Position numbers and translations under genes: made by a program
In this document: piece after piece, positions 60,013 through 64,000 of the stretch
Layout of the letters: every line of letters starts with the position of its first letter
Numbering within the stretch: position 1 is the stretch's first letter
From: Pseudomonas frederiksbergensis
Lineage (GTDB): Bacteria; Pseudomonadota; Gammaproteobacteria; Pseudomonadales; Pseudomonadaceae
NCBI RefSeq assembly: GCF_003732275.1
Contig: NZ_MOBM01000040.1
Span: 62,001 to 126,000, forward strand
Direction of reading: 5' to 3'
DNA length: 64,000 nt
The notes under the pieces: model-generated
Databases searched by the model: none
Seen by the model: only the letters and a program-made list of their open reading frames with translations
Told to the model about the DNA's origin: nothing

Positions 60013-60978
60013 ATGAACCCAGATGCCCTCTCCGTCCTCCACGACCATTTGCTGACTGCGCTTGCGGCTGCGCCCGCAGAAACCCGTCGGCTGTTCCACG
60101 GCCGTGGCCGCTGCTGGCCGGGGCTGGAGCAATTGACTGTCGATTGGCTGCAGGGCGTGGTGCTGGTCTCGCTGTTCAAGGAGCCAGACCCTGCGCAGCT
60201 GGAAGATTTGAAGCGGTTGCTGATGGAGATCACTCAGGCGCCAGCGTGGAAACAATCCGGCGCGCACACCTTGCTGCTGCAACATCGCTATCTGCTGCAA
60301 AGCACCACCGAATGGCTGCTCGGGGAGCCGATCGACGAGATGACAATCACTGAGGGCGGCCTGGATTATCGCGTGGACCTGGGCCGCAAACAGAACACCG
60401 GACTGTTCCTCGACATGCGCTACGGCCGCGACTGGGTGCGGGCCAATGCTCAGGGCAAACGCGTGTTGAATCTGTTCGCCTACACCTGCGGCTTCTCGGT
60501 AGCGGCCATCGAGGGGGGCGCCTTGCATGTGGTCAATCTGGACATGTCCAGCCCGGCCCTGAGCCGTGGCCGCGACAACCACCGGCTGAACGGGCACGAC
60601 CTGAGCAAGGTGACTTTTCTCGGCCATGACCTGTTCAAGTCCTGGGGCAAGGTGATCGGCAAGGGTCCATACGACCTGGTCATCATCGACCCGCCGTCCT
60701 TTCAGAAAGGCAGTTTTCTGCTGACCAAGGACTATCAGCGCGTGCTGCGCCGTCTGCCGGAACTGCTCAGCCCTCAGGGCACGGTACTGGCCTGCATGAA
60801 CGATCCGGCTTTCGGTGCCGACTTTCTCATCGATGGCGTCACCCGCGAAGCGCCGAGCTTGCGGTTTGAACAGCGGCTGGAGAATCCGCCGGAGTTTCCC
60901 GATGCCGATGTTGAATGCGGGTTGAAGGCGTTGGTGTTCAGACAGGGTCAGGAGTTGCCGCAAGCTGCGATCTTTTGA
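60013..60978 (+). CDS. Class I SAM-dependent methyltransferase (RlmI/RlmK-like)
   Basis: 321 residues from the ATG at 60013. An in-frame ATG at 59992 would add seven residues. N-terminal accessory domain (about 1-125), then the SAM-binding motif VLNLFAYTCGFSVAAIEGGA (about 145-164) and the catalytic DPPSFQKGSF motif near 225, as in rRNA cytosine-C5 methyltransferases of the YccW type. The PUA domain of RlmI is absent. The last ten codons (GQELPQAAIF) and the stop lie in a family B repeat unit. A promoter with TTGTCA and TAAAAT 15 bases apart precedes the gene (59955-59981). Confidence 0.88.
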   Translation: MNPDALSVLHDHLLTALAAAPAETRRLFHGRGRCWPGLEQLTVDWLQGVVLVSLFKEPDPAQLEDLKRLLMEITQAPAWKQSGAHTLLLQHRYLLQSTTEWLLGEPIDEMTITEGGLDYRVDLGRKQNTGLFLDMRYGRDWVRANAQGKRVLNLFAYTCGFSVAAIEGGALHVVNLDMSSPALSRGRDNHRLNGHDLSKVTFLGHDLFKSWGKVIGKGPYDLVIIDPPSFQKGSFLLTKDYQRVLRRLPELLSPQGTVLACMNDPAFGADFLIDGVTREAPSLRFEQRLENPPEFPDADVECGLKALVFRQGQELPQAAIF

Positions 60979-61040
60979 TCTTGATTATCACCCTGTGGCG
61001 AGGGAGCTTGCTCCCGCTCGGCTGCGAAGCAGTCGCAAAA
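60949..61040. repeat. Half family B unit followed by half family C unit
   Basis: Family B half at 60949-60984 (CAGGAGTTGCCGCAAGC, CTGCGATCTTTTGATC), then family C half at 60994-61040 (TGTGGCGAGGGAGCTTGC, GGCTGCGAAGCAGTCGC). Neither has its inverted partner. Confidence 0.85.
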
Positions 61041-61294
61041 CAGACGCCGATGTTCTACCCGAATACGGTGCCGGGCCTGGATGCCAAAACCTTGCTCAAA
61101 GCACTGCGCTAGGCAGGCTGGCCGGGGGGATTAGACTAATGGTACTTGAGTGCCAGCCACCGGTTTCTTACGATGGTAATACGTAGCGGTTGGAGGTTTA
61201 AGCCGTTGCGTAGGTGGTGAGTGAACTGAACCCCAATAAGCTCACCACTTGTTTCATGCGCATCTTGAGCCTCTGGCTCTACTTCCTCCCCATC

Positions 61295-61318
61295 AAAGAG
61301 CTTTGAGGCTCTTTTTTT
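61295..61318 (+). terminator. Intrinsic terminator
   Basis: AAAGAGC / GCTCTTT stem, 6-base loop, seven Ts in a row. A textbook plus-strand terminator with no annotated gene immediately upstream. Confidence 0.85.
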
Positions 61319-61343
61319 GCCTATATGAATTCCACGAACCATT

Positions 61344-61368
61344 AAAGCCCGGCATCCGACCGGGCTTT
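61344..61368. terminator. Hairpin, probable bidirectional terminator
   Basis: AAAGCCCGG / CCGGGCTTT, perfect 9-bp stem with a 7-base loop, flanked by A-rich and T-rich ends on both sides. Confidence 0.75.
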
Positions 61369-61509
61369 CTCATTTCATTGCCGGCTGCAAAACAGCTCAT
61401 CCCGAGTGAGACAAGCCCCGTCAAGACAGCAGCGTAATGCCACCTATACTACAAACCACCTTCCCCCACGGGGGTCTGCGCTACCAACAATAAAAAGCAG
61501 AGGTGGAAC

Positions 61510-63267
61510 ATGGTCTGGCAGCAAATCTACGACCCCTTCGGCAACCCGTTGCTATCAACCATCATGGCGGCGGTGCCGGTGGTGGTGATGCTGGTCTCCC
61601 TGGCGTTTTTCCACATCAAGGCGCATCTGGCGGCGTTGCTGGCCCTGGGCTCGGCCTTGCTGATTGCGATTTTCGCCTTCGGCATGCCGGCGGACATGGC
61701 GGGCTCGGCTGCACTCTACGGCGCCGCCAACGGCATGCTGCCGATTGGCTGGATCGTGCTCAACATCATTTTCCTGCATCGGCTGACCACCGAGAACGGC
61801 TCGTTCAAAGTGTTGCAGGATTCCCTGGCGCGCATCACTGACGATCGACGTCTGCAACTGCTGCTGATTGCCTTCTGCTTCGGTGCCTTCTTCGAAGGGG
61901 CCGCCGGTTTCGGCACCCCCGTGGCGGTGACCGGGGCCATTCTGATCGGGCTGGGCTTTTCGCCCTTGGCCGCGTCTGGTCTGGCGTTGATCGCCAATAC
62001 CGCGCCCGTGGCCTTCGGTGCCTTGGGCACACCTATCATCACCCTGGCCAAAGTGACCGGCCTGGATGAAATGGAACTGTCGATGATGGTCGGCCGGCAA
62101 CTGCCGTTCTTCTCGGTGATCGTACCGTTCTGGCTGATCTGGGCCTTCGCCGGCTGGCGCAAGATGCTGGAAATCTGGCCGCCGATTCTGGTTGCCGGGG
62201 TGAGTTTCGCCATACCTCAGTTCCTCGTGTCGAACTACCACGGCCCGATGCTGGTCGACGTGATTGCCGCGCTGATTTCCATGGCCTGCCTGACCGGTTT
62301 CCTCAAGGTCTGGAAGCCGGCCACTGTGCATACCTCAGCCGCGTTGTCAGGCCGGACCGACAACTCCACGGTGGAGGCGGACCCGAACGAGAAACCCAGC
62401 GCGACCTTTGCCCGCGACGCCAAACCCGCCGTAATGCGCGCATGGATGCCGTGGATCATCCTCACGGTCTTCGTCTTTGCCTGGGGCACTCAAAGCTTCA
62501 AAAACCTGTTCGACACCCGCCCGGTCATGGATCCGCAAACCCACTCGGCCAAGCTCGATCCCCAAGGCAAACCGATGCGCGAGGCCAACCCGATCTTTGC
62601 CCCGACCTTGACCTTCGCCACGATTCACCAACAGATCGAGAAGGTCCCGCCGGTGGTACCCGTGCCTAAAAAAGAGGACGCGGTCTACAAGTTCACCTGG
62701 CTCACCAGCACCGGCAGCGGCATCTTGCTGGCGGCGATCCTTGGCGGGCTGCTGATGGGTTATTCGATCCCGCAGCTGCTGAACCAATACGTGCGAACGA
62801 TATGGGTGGTGCGCTACTCGCTCATCACGATTGTGGCCATGCTCGCTTTGGGTTTTATCACTCGCTACTCGGGCCTGGACGCCACGATGGGTCTGGCCTT
62901 CGCTGCTACGGGCATTTTCTATCCCATGTTCGGCACGTTGCTCGGCTGGCTGGGCGTTGCCCTGACCGGTTCGGACACGGCCTCCAACGTGCTGTTCGGC
63001 GGCTTGCAACGGGTCACTGCCGAGCAACTGGGCCTGAGCCCGGTATTGATGGCCGCAGCCAACAGTTCCGGCGGGGTCATGGGCAAGATGGTCGACGCCC
63101 AGTCGATCGTGGTCGCGTCCACCGCCACCCGCTGGTACGGCCATGAAGGTGAAATCCTGCGTTATGTGTTTTTCCACTCCGTGGTGCTGGCGATTCTGGT
63201 CGGCGGGCTGGTGACGTTGCAGGCGTATGTGGCGCCGTTCAGTCATATGGTGGTCGGCGGGCATTGA
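61510..63267 (+). CDS. lldP: L-lactate permease
   Basis: Inner-membrane lactate (and glycolate) transporter, 585 residues, with 13-14 membrane spans. FGAFFEGAAGFGTPVAVTGA (about 119-138) and LTGSDTASNVLFGGLQRVTA (about 485-504) are hallmark segments of the LctP family. AGGTGG precedes the ATG. A periplasmic or cytoplasmic loop of about 130 residues (290-395) is hydrophilic. No lldD or lldR is next to it; those genes may lie elsewhere, or this copy may serve glycolate or another 2-hydroxyacid. Confidence 0.95.
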   Translation: MVWQQIYDPFGNPLLSTIMAAVPVVVMLVSLAFFHIKAHLAALLALGSALLIAIFAFGMPADMAGSAALYGAANGMLPIGWIVLNIIFLHRLTTENGSFKVLQDSLARITDDRRLQLLLIAFCFGAFFEGAAGFGTPVAVTGAILIGLGFSPLAASGLALIANTAPVAFGALGTPIITLAKVTGLDEMELSMMVGRQLPFFSVIVPFWLIWAFAGWRKMLEIWPPILVAGVSFAIPQFLVSNYHGPMLVDVIAALISMACLTGFLKVWKPATVHTSAALSGRTDNSTVEADPNEKPSATFARDAKPAVMRAWMPWIILTVFVFAWGTQSFKNLFDTRPVMDPQTHSAKLDPQGKPMREANPIFAPTLTFATIHQQIEKVPPVVPVPKKEDAVYKFTWLTSTGSGILLAAILGGLLMGYSIPQLLNQYVRTIWVVRYSLITIVAMLALGFITRYSGLDATMGLAFAATGIFYPMFGTLLGWLGVALTGSDTASNVLFGGLQRVTAEQLGLSPVLMAAANSSGGVMGKMVDAQSIVVASTATRWYGHEGEILRYVFFHSVVLAILVGGLVTLQAYVAPFSHMVVGGH

Positions 63268-63494
63268 CCGAGGCGACGGCTGTTGGCTATGGCCTGGGTG
63301 CGCAACCCGGGTCATGGCTCAGGCCAGATAACCGCCGTTCACATCAGGCCGAAACTTGCGCATAGCAACAGTAGGCTAAGCTTTCAGCAGCTCATTGCTC
63401 ACGATGCTCGATTCTGCAGGTTTTGGTTTGTTCTGGAGAGCGTCTGCAACAGCTATTTCAGACAGGCCCAAACCTTTCACGCAGGATTGACGTG

Positions 63495-64000
63495 ATGACC
63501 GAGCCCCTCCTCAGCTTTGATGCACTCAAGCGCGCCGCTGCCGCAGGCGAGATCGATACCGTGTTGGTCTGCATGGTCGACATGCAAGGGCGACTGGTCG
63601 GCAAGCGATTCCAGGTCGAGTTTTTCATCGACAGCGGCCACGAAGAAACCCACTGCTGCAATTACCTGCTAGCCGACGACATCGACATGGAACCAGTGCC
63701 GGGTTACGCCGCAGCCAGCTGGAGCAAAGGCTATGGCGATTTTGTACTGAAACCCGACATGGCCACGCTGCGTCGTGTGCCTTGGCTGGAATGCACGGCA
63801 CTGGTGCTCTGCGACGTGCTTGATCATCACCACAGAAAAGACCTGCCGCACAGCCCGCGGGCGATCCTGAAAAAGCAGATCGAGCGACTGCGCGAACGCG
63901 GCTATACCGGCATGTTCGCCTCGGAGCTGGAGTTCTATCTGTTCGACGAGAGTTACCAGGCGATCCACGAGCGCAACTACCACAAGCCGAAGACCGCAGG
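63495..64000 (+). CDS. Glutamine-synthetase-family protein, 5' part (3' end outside window)
   Basis: 168 codons to the window edge. ATG at 63495 (an in-frame GTG lies just before it); AGGA is seven bases upstream. The N-terminal part FDALKRAAAAGEIDTVLVCM then DMQGRLVGKRF is the beta-grasp domain of gamma-glutamylpolyamine-synthetase-like (PuuA/GlnA-like) proteins, and GMFASELEFYLFDESY carries the first metal glutamates. The His-rich LCDVLDHHHRKDLPHSPR segment is also family-typical. Probably glutamylates a polyamine or other amine rather than making glutamine. Confidence 0.9.
   Translation, partial: MTEPLLSFDALKRAAAAGEIDTVLVCMVDMQGRLVGKRFQVEFFIDSGHEETHCCNYLLADDIDMEPVPGYAAASWSKGYGDFVLKPDMATLRRVPWLECTALVLCDVLDHHHRKDLPHSPRAILKKQIERLRERGYTGMFASELEFYLFDESYQAIHERNYHKPKTA

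Larger units (their letters stand above)
60979..61509. other. Intergenic region before the lactate permease, with structured elements
   Basis: 531 bases without a supported gene. After the repeat halves, 61130-61294 contains an inverted repeat GGTGGTGAG ... CTCACCAC (about 61209-61247) directly followed by an intrinsic terminator. This would suit a short transcript of about 190 bases on the plus strand, possibly a small RNA, although no promoter is evident. A second hairpin follows at 61344. The last 100 bases should hold the lldP promoter. Confidence 0.45.

Noticed and set aside
59772..60233. Minus-strand frame overlapping the methyltransferase start
   Set aside because: Serine/arginine-rich antisense product with no motif, overlapping a well-supported gene.
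6014..61040. Many spaced repeats that could suggest a CRISPR array
   Set aside because: They are dispersed palindromic units in intergenic gaps, with no regular spacers and no cas genes.
61136..61342. 68-codon minus-strand frame before lldP
   Set aside because: It runs through the intrinsic terminator hairpin and has no ribosome site or recognised family.

Overview
The window is chromosomal DNA of a Pseudomonas, most likely of the P. fluorescens group. The evidence is the dense set of Pseudomonas-type repetitive extragenic palindromes (three distinct families), the Pseudomonas-typical small DUF proteins (DUF2388, DUF2789, DUF3995), high GC with uniform codon use, and the layout of the inositol and Mrp loci. 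I see no rRNA, tRNA, CRISPR array, insertion sequence or prophage. The sequence opens inside one gene and closes inside another.

Region by region: 1-5567 (minus) is a two-partner secretion locus, an outer-membrane TpsB transporter followed by the N-terminal part of a very large filamentous-haemagglutinin/CdiA-like exoprotein running off the left edge. 6337-16829 (minus) is a putative organosulfur- or sulfonate-scavenging operon: an SfnB-type flavoprotein, a free-standing C-terminal fragment of that family, a DszA/NtaA-type FMN monooxygenase, a degenerate acyl-CoA-synthetase-like protein, a complete branched-chain-amino-acid-type (HAAT) ABC transporter and an FAD/NAD(P)-binding protein. An XRE-cupin regulator and a divergent EamA exporter lie just upstream (16986-18569), with two related palindromes at their shared promoter. 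18816-24891 (plus) is a six-gene Mrp-type Na+/H+ antiporter operon with fused A and B subunits, its genes overlapping or abutting throughout.

25017-31196 is a run of small accessory genes: an orphan betaine-type binding protein, several small conserved proteins, a chemoreceptor whose sensor domain seems to lie at its C terminus, and a DksA-like protein lacking two of the four zinc cysteines. 31524-48430 is a complete myo-inositol catabolic locus. On the minus strand are iolC, iolE, iolB, iolA (mmsA), iolI, iolD, iolG, a sugar-phosphate isomerase-like gene, a second Gfo/Idh/MocA dehydrogenase and a sugar ABC transporter (binding protein, ATPase, permease). On the plus strand is the divergent RpiR-type regulator IolR. 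Inositol would be imported, oxidised, dehydrated, ring-opened, isomerised, phosphorylated, cleaved and fed into acetyl-CoA. 48540-64000 holds assorted genes: a glutathione transferase, a PhnA-like membrane protein with a 24-residue peptide gene, a two-component system, DinB, an LhgO-like oxidase, a PLP-dependent dehydratase, a methyltransferase, L-lactate permease and the start of a glutamine-synthetase-family gene.

The most notable observations are these. A single unit of one palindromic repeat family lies in frame inside iolB and adds about ten residues. The same family supplies the C-terminal codons or stop codon of two other genes. A catalytically empty acyl-CoA-synthetase remnant is still translationally coupled to the HAAT transporter. 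A lone C-terminal acyl-CoA-dehydrogenase-like domain sits beside its full-length relative. Candidate operators are visible for IolR and for the XRE regulator. No wholly novel system can be claimed from the sequence alone; the organosulfur-type operon is the best candidate for an undescribed pathway.
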